Shown here piece after piece: positions 39,596 through 47,572 of a stretch of 64,000 nucleotides of DNA; position 1 is the first letter of the stretch, and each line of letters starts with the position of its first letter. Origin of the DNA: Bacteroidales bacterium (GTDB lineage Bacteria; Bacteroidota; Bacteroidia; Bacteroidales; Muribaculaceae); NCBI GenBank assembly GCA_900770215.1, contig CAAGJW010000037.1, positions 1 to 64,000 on the forward strand, in the 5' to 3' direction. Made by a program: the position numbers and the translations under genes. The notes under the pieces are model-generated. The model was not told the origin of the DNA, made no database searches, and saw only the letters and a program-made list of their open reading frames with translations.

Positions 39596-39901
39596 TGAAA
39601 TCTTTCAATTCAAAAGATTTTTTACTTCATTCACAATACATTTCAACCCATACGACACATGGCCATCGCCATAGCCAAACGCTACCAGGGCCACAGCGCC
39701 GAAAAAAAAGAGCAAATAAATCTTCAAAAATTCTGCCTGTCGATTGTCAATATAACGCTTAAACTTTTCCAAAAAGGAAATATGGAAAAAAGTGAGCAAT
39801 TTAGCTCCAAAATGGAACAGTAGCTTACTACCATTATTGCCTACTTTTGCGCCAGCATTTAGAAAATTAGTATAACAAACTCGACAATTTAGCTGCCTGC
39901 A
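39596..39901. other. Gap between divergent genes, with a -7 box for the DUF5686 gene
   Basis: TACTTTTG at 39842-39849 fits TAnnTTTG and would start a transcript about 45 nt before ATG 39902. A minus-strand open frame over 39605-39790 has one hydrophobic segment (YLLFFFGAVALVAFGYG), but its start is unclear and its upstream part overlaps the next gene. It is noted but not called. Confidence 0.45.
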
Positions 39902-42475
39902 ATGAAAATAAGAACAATTTTGGCACTGGTGGCCATCATGGTGTCGCTCAACGCAATGAGCCAGGCTTTCACACTCACAGGTGTAGTCACCGACTCGATC
40001 ACAGGCGACGAGCTGGGCTATGCCACAGTGGCCATCAAGGGCACCTCGCTGGGCACTACAACCGACGAGAAGGGAAACTTCTCGATCACTGTGCCGCACT
40101 ACAACAGCCACTTGACCGTGACCTACATGGGTTACAAGCCCATCGACTGCGAGATCACCAGCGCCACCCCACGCCACCTGCGGCTAGCCTTGGCGCCAAG
40201 CGAATACACGCTCAAGGAGGTCGTGGTCAAGAAGCACCACGAGAAATACAGCAAGAAAAACAATCCGGCAGTAGAGCTGATAAAAAACATGATAGCCCAT
40301 CGCGATGCCGGCGACCCGCGCAACCACGACTACCTGTCCTACAACCACTATGAGCGCATCGTGGTGGCCCGCAACGACTACGAGCCCAAGAAGAAGAAAG
40401 ACAAGAAAAAGAGCCGCATGGACTTTCTGGCCGAATATGTCGACACGCTGGAATCGGGTGCTACCATACTCCCTATCTCGGAGAAGCGCAAACTCGAAAC
40501 GGTGTACTACCGCAAGGCCCCCCACAGCGAGAAAAACGTGGTGCGCGCGCAGTCTTCCGATGGCGTGGAGGAAGGCGTGCTCAACCAGAAGGGCGTAGAA
40601 GATTTCCTCAACGAGGTGTTTAAGCCCGTCAATATTTTTCAAAACGATGTGCCGCTCATGTTGCAGCGCTTCCCCAGCCCGCTCTCGACCATTGGCCCCA
40701 ATTACTACAAGTATTACTTGCTCGACACCGTGGTCGTAGCCCACAAGAAATGTGTAGAACTGGGCTTTGCGCCGTTCAACTCTGAGACGTTTGCTTTCAC
40801 CGGGCGACTCTATGTCGTGCTCGACTCCACCTATTTCATACAGAAGGCCACCTTCACCGTGCCCTACAAGATCAACCTCAACTTTGTGTCGCGACTCCAC
40901 ATCGACCAGGAGTATGATCTCGCCCCCGACGGCACACGGCTGATACGCAAAAACGACATCAATGTAGTATTCAACCTGTTCAAGAAGAAAAATCCCCAGG
41001 GCGGCATGTATGCCCGCTGTCTCAACTACTACGACCAGTACAGCTTCGACCGCCCCGACTCAGCCCACTACGCCGTGTTTCACCACAGCGCGCCGGTGAT
41101 AGAGCTCAACGGCTTCAACAAGCGCCCGGCAGCCTACTGGACGGCCAACATACCCGCCCCAGTGCGCGACAAGAACCCCGACCGCATGAGCCAGTTTATG
41201 GACAAGCTCAACGCGGTGCCGCTCTATGCCTTTCTCAAGCGCCTCACCGCCGCTATTGTGACAGGCTACCTCCCCACCTCGACCAACCCCAAGAAGAGCT
41301 ATTTCGACATCGGGCCACTCAACTCGGTGGTCAACTTCAACACCATCGAGGGCATGCGCTACCGCCTGGGAGGCACAAGCACCGTCAACTTGAGCGACCG
41401 CTTCTTCTTTGCCGGCTATGCCGCCTACGGCACCAAAGACGGCAAGTGGAAATATGACGGCCTTGTGGAGTATTCCTTCAACCCGCGCAAGGCATTGCGC
41501 ACCGAGTTCCCGGTGCACTCGCTGCGCTTCGAGTACATGTACGACATCAACAAGCTGGGGCAGCAATACCTGTACACCAGCAAAGACAACATCATGCTGG
41601 CCATACGCCGCAAGAAGGACACCCGGGCCACCTATCTGCGCCAGATGGAACTCACCTACACCCGCGAGCACTACAGCGGCTTCAAGTATGCCCTGGTGGC
41701 CCGCCACTTCCGCGAGTATGCCACTAAGTACTGCCAGTTCAACCGCTATGAGAGCGACGGCACGTTACTGCCCAAGCGATACTACGACATGAGCCAGGTA
41801 GAGCTCAAGCTGCGCTATGCTCCCAAGGAGAAATTCTACCAGATGCACACCGAGCGCATCTCGATCACACAAGACGCCTGGGTATTCAGCCTCTCTCACG
41901 TGATGTCGTTCAAGCACGTCATGGGCTCGTCCTACAACCTGCAGCACACCGAGGCCGGCGTGACCAAGCGGCTGTGGTTCTCGGCCTTCGGCTACATGGA
42001 TGTGATATTGAAAGCCGGCAAGGTGTGGTCGAAGGTGCCCTACCCGCTGCTCATCATCCCCAACGCCAACCTCACCTACACGATACAGCCCGAGTCCTAC
42101 ACCAACATGAACGCCATGGAGTTTCTCAACGACGAGTATGTGTCGTGGGACATCACCTACTACATGAACGGCAACCTGCTCAACCGCATCCCGCTCATCA
42201 AGAAGCTCAAGTGGCGCGAGGTGTTCTGCTTCCGCGGTCTCAAGGGATACCTCACCCACAAAAACGACCCGCGCTATGCCGGCGACACCGAGGGGCTCTA
42301 TGAGCTGCCCGGCGGTTGCTACCGCATGGGCAAGGCCCCCTACATGGAAGCCAGCGCAGGCATCGAGAACATCTTCAAGTTTTTGCGCATCGACTACGTG
42401 TGGCGTCTCAACTACCGCCACCATGCCGGCATTCAGAAGCGCGGCGTGCGCATGACGTTCCACTTCACCTTCTGA
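39902..42475 (+). CDS. DUF5686 family outer-membrane protein with carboxypeptidase-regulatory-like domain
   Basis: An 857-residue protein with a signal peptide (ending near MSQ-AFT). Its N-terminal CarboxypepD_reg-like domain (about 22-105: GVVTDSITGDELGYATVAIKGTSLGTTTDEKGNFSITV) is the beta-sandwich common in Bacteroidota outer-membrane proteins. The rest is the DUF5686 region, with a C-terminal half of alternating aromatic strands ending in HFTF, which suggests a beta-barrel. It lacks the TonB-dependent plug. Its role in the outer membrane is unknown. An AraC regulator follows 57 bp downstream on the same strand, and the two may be one transcript. Confidence 0.88.
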   Translation: MKIRTILALVAIMVSLNAMSQAFTLTGVVTDSITGDELGYATVAIKGTSLGTTTDEKGNFSITVPHYNSHLTVTYMGYKPIDCEITSATPRHLRLALAPSEYTLKEVVVKKHHEKYSKKNNPAVELIKNMIAHRDAGDPRNHDYLSYNHYERIVVARNDYEPKKKKDKKKSRMDFLAEYVDTLESGATILPISEKRKLETVYYRKAPHSEKNVVRAQSSDGVEEGVLNQKGVEDFLNEVFKPVNIFQNDVPLMLQRFPSPLSTIGPNYYKYYLLDTVVVAHKKCVELGFAPFNSETFAFTGRLYVVLDSTYFIQKATFTVPYKINLNFVSRLHIDQEYDLAPDGTRLIRKNDINVVFNLFKKKNPQGGMYARCLNYYDQYSFDRPDSAHYAVFHHSAPVIELNGFNKRPAAYWTANIPAPVRDKNPDRMSQFMDKLNAVPLYAFLKRLTAAIVTGYLPTSTNPKKSYFDIGPLNSVVNFNTIEGMRYRLGGTSTVNLSDRFFFAGYAAYGTKDGKWKYDGLVEYSFNPRKALRTEFPVHSLRFEYMYDINKLGQQYLYTSKDNIMLAIRRKKDTRATYLRQMELTYTREHYSGFKYALVARHFREYATKYCQFNRYESDGTLLPKRYYDMSQVELKLRYAPKEKFYQMHTERISITQDAWVFSLSHVMSFKHVMGSSYNLQHTEAGVTKRLWFSAFGYMDVILKAGKVWSKVPYPLLIIPNANLTYTIQPESYTNMNAMEFLNDEYVSWDITYYMNGNLLNRIPLIKKLKWREVFCFRGLKGYLTHKNDPRYAGDTEGLYELPGGCYRMGKAPYMEASAGIENIFKFLRIDYVWRLNYRHHAGIQKRGVRMTFHFTF

Positions 42476-42532
42476 CGCCCGAAGGGCTTCACATCTTCAA
42501 GCAAATAATGTAGATAAAAAAAACGAAAAGAC

Positions 42533-43501
42533 ATGGCACACGACACACAACTGGAAGAAGTCACATTTGACTCGCTGCAAGGCAGCACGCAGAATTTTTT
42601 GTACTCCGACAAGGACATAGCATTTATCGTCGACCCTGGCAACTTCCCGCAATATTTGGGAGTGCACCTGACAATGTATGCCATCTTCACCTGCATAAAA
42701 GGGAAGGTCACACTCAACTACAACAACATGCCACAGACGGTGACAGCCAACGAGATGTTTGTGTGCGTGCCCAACTCGATTGTGACCGACCTCATGCTGT
42801 CGACCGACAACACGATGCACATCATCCTGCTCTCGCAACGGGCACTACAAGGGTTGCTGCGCAACGAGATCTCGATATGGAACCACGCGCTCTATGTCGA
42901 CAAGAAGCAAAAATTCAAAGTGCCCGAGAAAATCATGGCGCAGCTGGCACTGTATGAAGACCTGTGCCGGTCGAAGCTGGAGACCATCGAGCAACCCTAT
43001 GGCAAGCTCTCGATCACGGCTGTGTTTCAAGGCCTGCTCTACGACCTGTGCGGCGTGCTCGAACACAACCGGCAGGGAAACGACACGCTTGCAATCAACT
43101 ACATGATCGACACCACCAAGCCCCAGGAAGTCATCTTCCGCCAGTTTATCAGCAACTTGCAGAACGAGAAAATGAAGCGCCGCCCCGTGTCGTACTATGC
43201 TGGCCAGCTGTGCATCTCAAGCAAATACTTGAGCACCATCGTCAAGCATGCCAGCAACCGCACGGTGATGGACTGGATACACGAGTATGTGAACGCCGAC
43301 ATACGCTACTATCTCTACAACTCGTCGATGTCGATAAAGGAGATATGCCACAGGCTCAACTTCACCAACCTGTCATTTTTCGGCAAATATGTAAAAAACC
43401 AATTTGGCTGCTCGCCACGCAAGCTTCGGGCCCAGGTCATGGGCCTCAACCAAACGACCGAGCCCATTCAGGCAAAGTCCTCTACTGGCAAGCTGCCGTA
43501 A
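42533..43501 (+). CDS. AraC family transcriptional regulator
   Basis: A 322-residue regulator with an N-terminal cupin-like sensing part (about 25-150) and a C-terminal AraC double helix-turn-helix (about 205-305). The latter shows VSYYAGQLCISSKYLSTIVKHAS for the first helix pair and SIKEICHRLNFTNLSFFGKYVKNQFGCSP for the second, with the signature before the end. The ligand is unknown. Location directly behind the DUF5686 gene hints at, but does not prove, functional association. Confidence 0.9.
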   Translation: MAHDTQLEEVTFDSLQGSTQNFLYSDKDIAFIVDPGNFPQYLGVHLTMYAIFTCIKGKVTLNYNNMPQTVTANEMFVCVPNSIVTDLMLSTDNTMHIILLSQRALQGLLRNEISIWNHALYVDKKQKFKVPEKIMAQLALYEDLCRSKLETIEQPYGKLSITAVFQGLLYDLCGVLEHNRQGNDTLAINYMIDTTKPQEVIFRQFISNLQNEKMKRRPVSYYAGQLCISSKYLSTIVKHASNRTVMDWIHEYVNADIRYYLYNSSMSIKEICHRLNFTNLSFFGKYVKNQFGCSPRKLRAQVMGLNQTTEPIQAKSSTGKLP

Positions 43502-43526
43502 GGATCCTGGCTCATAGCAAGGCAGC

Positions 43527-44078
43527 TCAGTGAGGACGTGAGGACGCCCCATGCCCGTACACCACACGCTTGATCTCGCGCGCCGCCGCCTCGACCGCCG
43601 TGGCCGTGTCGAAGCCACTGGTCATGAGGCGCAGGGGCAAGGCTTGCCGCGAGGGCGAGTAGGACGGCTGCACATAGTCTACATCCTCCCACAGCACAAA
43701 GCGGTGACGCTTGTAAAAGGCGATACGGCGGCAGGCAAGCTCACAGGTCGGGAGTTCCACCTCAAGAATGAGCGGCTTCACAGCCTGGGCGACAAAGTGA
43801 TCGAGCACCTGGCTGCCGATGCCTTGGTTGCGCACCGAGCTGTCGACGGCAAAGTGCTCCATGTAGCAGAAGCTCTCAAAATCCCAAGTGCTGATGAAAC
43901 CTATCACATTGTTACCATCGAGAGCCCCATGCAGGGCAAAGCGGGGGTTTTCACGTGCAATTCTTTCAAAATCAAGCATATCTCGACGCTCATCGACGGG
44001 GAAACTATCGACCAATAATTGTTCAATTTTCTTAAATTGAGAAGAATTTGGCGAAATATTGTTATAATTTAATAGCAT
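43527..44078 (-). CDS. GNAT family N-acetyltransferase
   Basis: A 183-residue acetyltransferase. The acetyl-CoA-binding motif is RNQGIGSQVLDHF, preceded by MEHFAVDSS, and the ending YKRHRFVLW completes the GNAT core. The acceptor is unknown. Start 44078 is chosen over the longer frame beginning at 44141 because a TATTTTG -7-like box lies near 44100-44107 on the minus strand, and because the extra residues do not look like GNAT sequence. It is divergent from the Lrp regulator and convergent with the AraC gene. Confidence 0.85.
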   Translation of the reverse strand: MLLNYNNISPNSSQFKKIEQLLVDSFPVDERRDMLDFERIARENPRFALHGALDGNNVIGFISTWDFESFCYMEHFAVDSSVRNQGIGSQVLDHFVAQAVKPLILEVELPTCELACRRIAFYKRHRFVLWEDVDYVQPSYSPSRQALPLRLMTSGFDTATAVEAAAREIKRVVYGHGASSRPH

Positions 44079-44195
44079 ATGAGATTTTTTTCTTACATTT
44101 GCAAAATAATTGATAATTGAATGAAGTAACCAACTTAACAATTTGAGAATTTAGCGACTAAATTAATAAATTAACGACATATAACAAAACACATT

Positions 44196-44666
44196 ATGGC
44201 AAATTCAAAATTAGACGCTCTTGATTATAAAATCTTGAAGATGCTGGCTGTGAATGCTCGCAAGCCGTATCTCGAGATTGCTCGCGCCTGCAACGTGAGT
44301 GGAGCTGCCATCCATCAACGCATCCAGAAGCTTTACAACCTGGGCGTGATAAGAGGCAGTATTTCACTCATCAACCCCTCATCGGTGGGCTATGACACGT
44401 GCGCCTATGTGGGCATCTATCTCAACGACTCGTCGAAGTTTGACGAGGTTGTAGAGCACCTCAAGGAGATGCCCGAAGTGGTGGAATGCTACTTCACAAC
44501 AGGAAAATACGACATGTTTGTAAAGCTCTATGCCCACAACAACGATCACCTGCTGAGCTTGATTCACAACAAGTTTTTGCAGCTCGGGCTGGGACGCACC
44601 GAGACGCTCATCACATTTAAAGAAGTCTTCAAGCGCCAAATTCCTATTGACGAGGACGACGAATAG
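44196..44666 (+). CDS. Lrp/AsnC family transcriptional regulator
   Basis: A 156-residue regulator with an N-terminal helix-turn-helix (LDYKILKMLAVNARKPYLEIARACNVSGAAIHQRIQKLYNLGVI) and a C-terminal RAM ligand-binding domain (CAYVGIYLNDSSKFDEVVEHLKEMPEVVECYFTTGKYD). Such proteins usually bind amino acids and form octamers. It is divergent from the GNAT gene, so it may regulate that gene. The C-terminus is acidic (DEDDE). Confidence 0.95.
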   Translation: MANSKLDALDYKILKMLAVNARKPYLEIARACNVSGAAIHQRIQKLYNLGVIRGSISLINPSSVGYDTCAYVGIYLNDSSKFDEVVEHLKEMPEVVECYFTTGKYDMFVKLYAHNNDHLLSLIHNKFLQLGLGRTETLITFKEVFKRQIPIDEDDE

Positions 44667-44701
44667 CGGCCCGCAAGCCGCTGGGCAACAACTCTACACA
44701 T

Positions 44702-44742
44702 GGAGTGAAACTCACAGCACGCGAGGGCGAGAGTTTCACTCC
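44702..44742. terminator. Bidirectional terminator between the Lrp gene and the zinc-type ABC genes
   Basis: GGAGTGAAACTC pairs perfectly with GAGTTTCACTCC around 17 nt. The stop codon of the minus-strand ATPase gene (44736-44738) lies inside the right arm. Confidence 0.75.
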
Positions 44743-45473
44743 GTTGCTTTTAGGCCATGAGCCTGTGATGGTGGCACGGCATCGGTGCAGCGCGTGACCA
44801 GCATGTGATGGTGGCACGGGCACTCATGCAGCGTGTGATCGACAATGAAGTGACGGTTGGCCATGGCCGAAACCACACTCACGTCGTGGCTCACCATGAT
44901 GATGGTGGCTTGGCGCGAGAGCTCGCCGATGAGCTGGTAGAGGCGTTGCTCGTAGTACTGGTCGAGATAGCTGAGCGGCTCATCGAGCACAAGCACATCG
45001 GGCCGCCCAATGATGGCACGTCCCAGCAAGGCACGCTGCAGCTGCCCGCCCGAGAGCTCGCCCAGCGTGTGCTTGTGCAGCTGCTGCAAGCCCAGCTGTG
45101 CCAGAGTATCGGCCACAAGGGCACTCTCGGCTGCCGAGAGCCGGTGCAGCGGCCTCATCTTGAGACCCGAGGCCACCACCTCCTCGACGGTGACGGGGAA
45201 GCGGCTGTCGATCATGTTCTTCTGGGGCAAATAGCCAAATCTCAAATGCTGCACCTGGCAATCGCCGTCGTAGTACACCACACGGCCGCTGCTGGGCGCC
45301 ACAAGCCGCAGCATCATGCGCATCAAGGTGGTCTTGCCGCCGCCGTTGGGGCCAGTCACTATCACAAAGTCGCCACGATTCACAGTCACACTCACATGGC
45401 TCACCACAGCGAGGCGGCCATAGTCCTTGCTCACATCCTGCAACTCGATAATCCTGGAAGTTGTTGCACTCAT
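44736..45473 (-). CDS. Metal (zinc-type) ABC transporter ATP-binding protein
   Basis: A 245-residue ABC ATPase of the ZnuC/metal-import group. Walker A is GPNGGGKTT, the signature is LSGGQLQRALL, Walker B is VLVLDEPLSYLD, and the H-loop is MVSHD. It lies 48 bp downstream of the ZnuA-like binding-protein gene in the same transcript. A membrane permease is not encoded next to it, which is unusual. The His-rich end (ECPCHHHMLV) would suit metal binding. Zinc is the likeliest substrate; manganese is possible. Confidence 0.93.
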   Translation of the reverse strand: MSATTSRIIELQDVSKDYGRLAVVSHVSVTVNRGDFVIVTGPNGGGKTTLMRMMLRLVAPSSGRVVYYDGDCQVQHLRFGYLPQKNMIDSRFPVTVEEVVASGLKMRPLHRLSAAESALVADTLAQLGLQQLHKHTLGELSGGQLQRALLGRAIIGRPDVLVLDEPLSYLDQYYEQRLYQLIGELSRQATIIMVSHDVSVVSAMANRHFIVDHTLHECPCHHHMLVTRCTDAVPPSQAHGLKATE

Positions 45474-45521
45474 AAGGGAAATTTAAATGATAAGGGGGAA
45501 AAACAACTCATTGCAGCACGC

Positions 45522-46397
45522 TCACCGGGCCGTTGCCGCCAGGGCACGGGCAATCCTGCTCATCTCGCCCGCCCAGTCGCCACTCATGGGATTGATCTCG
45601 ACCGTCGTGCAGCCTATCTCCTTGTTGACAGCAGTGGCAGCACGGCTGTCGAACTGGCGCTGCACAAATATCACCCTTGCACCACTGTTGCGGGCAAGGT
45701 CGATGCGACGGGCAAGGTCGAGAGCCGAGGGCTCCTTGCCGTTGTCGAGAGACAACTGGTGCAGGCCGTAGTCGCGGGCAAAGTAGCTGAGCGTGGGGTG
45801 CCAGTCGATAAAGGTGGAGCCCTTCACGGGCGCAAGCTGTCGCGCAATGTGGCGGTCGAGCGTGTCGAGACTGGCGCTGAGCGCATTGTAATTTTTCACA
45901 AAATACCGCTTGTGCTTGGGATAGAGCTTGATGAGGTCGAGCAGCATGTTGTGGGCAATCACCTTGGCATTTTTCACCGAGGTCCACACATGAGGGTCAT
46001 ACTCGCCATCGTCGGCGTCCTGCCCGCGCAACAGCCTGATGCCCGTGCTGGTGTCGAAAATGCTCAATTGCGGATTGTTGTTTCTCGCCTTGCCCACGAT
46101 GGCCGACTCATAGCCAATGTTGCCAATCGTGAAATAGGCCTGCGCCCGCTCAAGCTTCATCATGTCGGACGTCTTGGGCTCGTAGTTCTCGGGATTGCTC
46201 TGCTCCTCGAGCAGGCACAACACCTCGACCTTGCTGCCGGCAATCTTCTCCAGCAAGTACCGCTGTGGGACGATGCTCACCACCACCCGAGGCTTCTCGC
46301 CTTGCTGCAGGCGGCAGCCCGCAGCCATCACTGCCACAATGGCCACTATAGCCATCGATGCCAGTATAGGAACAATATAGTCGACTCGTCGTTTCAT
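45522..46397 (-). CDS. Zinc-type ABC transporter substrate-binding lipoprotein (ZnuA-like)
   Basis: A 291-residue cluster A-I metal-binding protein. The N-terminal anchor ends in lipobox AAGC (Cys near 28). Family features are VVVSIVPQRYLLEKIAG near the mature start, DPHVWTSVKNAKVIAHNM with a metal-ligand His, FIDWHPTLSYFARDYGL with a second His, and EIGCTTVEINPMSGDW near the end. The His-rich loop of proteobacterial ZnuA is absent, as in many Gram-positive-like members. It captures metal in the periplasm for the ATPase gene downstream. The upstream promoter is a good match to consensus. Confidence 0.9.
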   Translation of the reverse strand: MKRRVDYIVPILASMAIVAIVAVMAAGCRLQQGEKPRVVVSIVPQRYLLEKIAGSKVEVLCLLEEQSNPENYEPKTSDMMKLERAQAYFTIGNIGYESAIVGKARNNNPQLSIFDTSTGIRLLRGQDADDGEYDPHVWTSVKNAKVIAHNMLLDLIKLYPKHKRYFVKNYNALSASLDTLDRHIARQLAPVKGSTFIDWHPTLSYFARDYGLHQLSLDNGKEPSALDLARRIDLARNSGARVIFVQRQFDSRAATAVNKEIGCTTVEINPMSGDWAGEMSRIARALAATAR

Positions 46398-46417
46398 TGC
46401 TAACTTAGGATTTCATG

Positions 46418-46449
46418 CAAAGTTAATATTTCTTAACAAAATAAACAAA
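46418..46449 (-). promoter_or_regulatory. Promoter of the zinc-type ABC operon: TTTG, 20 nt, TAACTTTG (minus strand)
   Basis: The complement of 46418-46425 reads TAACTTTG and the complement of 46446-46449 reads TTTG, with 20 nt between. The start codon is only 20 bp downstream. No palindromic Zur-like site was obvious. Confidence 0.75.
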
Positions 46450-46489
46450 TTTTTTACACAAAAATTCTCCTCCTCAAGAGATATTACAG

Positions 46490-46497
46490 TAATTTTG
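46490..46497 (+). promoter_or_regulatory. -7 box (TAATTTTG) of the corA leader transcript
   Basis: TAATTTTG fits TAnnTTTG and puts the transcription start near 46502, giving a leader of about 147 nt before corA. A -33 TTG is not clear. Confidence 0.55.
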
Positions 46498-46526
46498 CAT
46501 GTAATAATCAAAACGAAACACAGAAT

Positions 46527-46580
46527 ATGGACGATAGCGTACCGCTAGATAGTAAACAACCTGTTGATATAGAGGCATAA
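46527..46580 (+). CDS. Candidate 17-codon leader peptide upstream of corA
   Basis: ATG 46527 opens a frame that reads MDDSVPLDSKQPVDIEA and stops at TAA 46578-46580, 68 bp before corA. It lies in the predicted corA leader, about 25 nt after the likely transcription start. Two Asp follow the start Met directly, and prolines stand at positions 6 and 12. Acidic residues followed by proline near the N-terminus of a leader peptide can destabilise ribosomes at low magnesium, as known for proteobacterial mgt leaders, and corA of Salmonella also has a leader ORF. The role here is inference; no expression evidence exists in the sequence. Confidence 0.45.
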   Translation: MDDSVPLDSKQPVDIEA

Positions 46581-46648
46581 ACCCACACGATGCATTGTGG
46601 CTTGTGCCTCGGCGATATTGACGCAAACATAGGAGGAGGCATAACACA

Positions 46649-47572
46649 ATGACAGAATTCTTACTATTTGGAAAGAATTTCACAAAATGCGACCAGTGGA
46701 AACCTGGCTGCTGGGTGAACATTTCCTGCCCTGACCAGGGCGAGCTCGATTACTTGCGCAATCTCGACGTGCCCGAGTCGTTTATCACCGATATCAGCGA
46801 TGCCGATGAGCGACCGCGTACCGAAATCGACGGCGACTGGCTGCTCACCGTGCTGCGAGTGCCCCGGCAGACGAGCGATGACGACATCCCGTTCAACACC
46901 ATCCCCGTGGGCGTGATCACCAATGGCGACCTGGTGATTGTGCTGTGCTACTACAAGAACATCGTGGTCAACGACTTCATCAAGTACAACAGCGCCAAGA
47001 ACATCGAGATACCCAACAAGTTGGTACTCATCATGCGCCTCATCCTGTCGTCGGCGGTATGGTTCCTTAAATACTTGAAAATCATAAACATCGACATCAA
47101 CAATGCCGAGGACGGTCTCGAGCAGAGCATGCACAACGAGGACCTGCTGCGACTGCGCAACCTGCAGAAGAGCCTGGTATACTTCAACACCTCGATAAGG
47201 GGCAACATGACCCTGCTGGTGCGACTGCGCACGCTGTTTCAGAACTCGGGCCTCATCGACAAGGACATGATCGAAGATGTCGACATCGAGCTGCAGCAGG
47301 CACTCAACACCGTGAAGGTGTACAGCGACATCCTGAGCGGCACCATGGATGCGTTTGCCTCGATCATCTCCAACAACTTGAACGTGATCATGAAACGCAT
47401 GACCAGCACCTCGATCATACTGATGCTGCCCACATTCATTGCCTCGCTCTACGGCATGAACGTGGCCCTGCCCTTTGAGCACCGCGTGTGGGCCTTCACC
47501 TTCATCGCCGTGCTATGCGTCTTGTTCTCGGTGGGAGCATTCTTCCTGTTCCGCCACATCAAGTGGTTCTAA
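46649..47572 (+). CDS. corA: CorA family magnesium transporter
   Basis: A 307-residue divalent-cation channel. It has an N-terminal cytoplasmic domain with the willow helices (about 160-245) and two C-terminal transmembrane helices (about 255-275 and 285-303) joined by the family's YGMN motif (LYGMNVALPF). It carries Mg2+, or Co2+/Ni2+ in some members, across the inner membrane. A purine-rich AGGAGGAGG stretch 11-19 nt before ATG 46649 is unusual for this phylum, where Shine-Dalgarno sequences are rare. The stop overlaps the stop of the convergent methyltransferase gene by a few bases. Confidence 0.95.
   Translation: MTEFLLFGKNFTKCDQWKPGCWVNISCPDQGELDYLRNLDVPESFITDISDADERPRTEIDGDWLLTVLRVPRQTSDDDIPFNTIPVGVITNGDLVIVLCYYKNIVVNDFIKYNSAKNIEIPNKLVLIMRLILSSAVWFLKYLKIINIDINNAEDGLEQSMHNEDLLRLRNLQKSLVYFNTSIRGNMTLLVRLRTLFQNSGLIDKDMIEDVDIELQQALNTVKVYSDILSGTMDAFASIISNNLNVIMKRMTSTSIILMLPTFIASLYGMNVALPFEHRVWAFTFIAVLCVLFSVGAFFLFRHIKWF

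Noticed and set aside
39605..39790. Possible small minus-strand membrane protein in the gap before the DUF5686 gene
   Set aside because: It has one hydrophobic segment, but no clear start or promoter, and its frame continues into antisense of the neighbouring gene; evidence is too thin to call.
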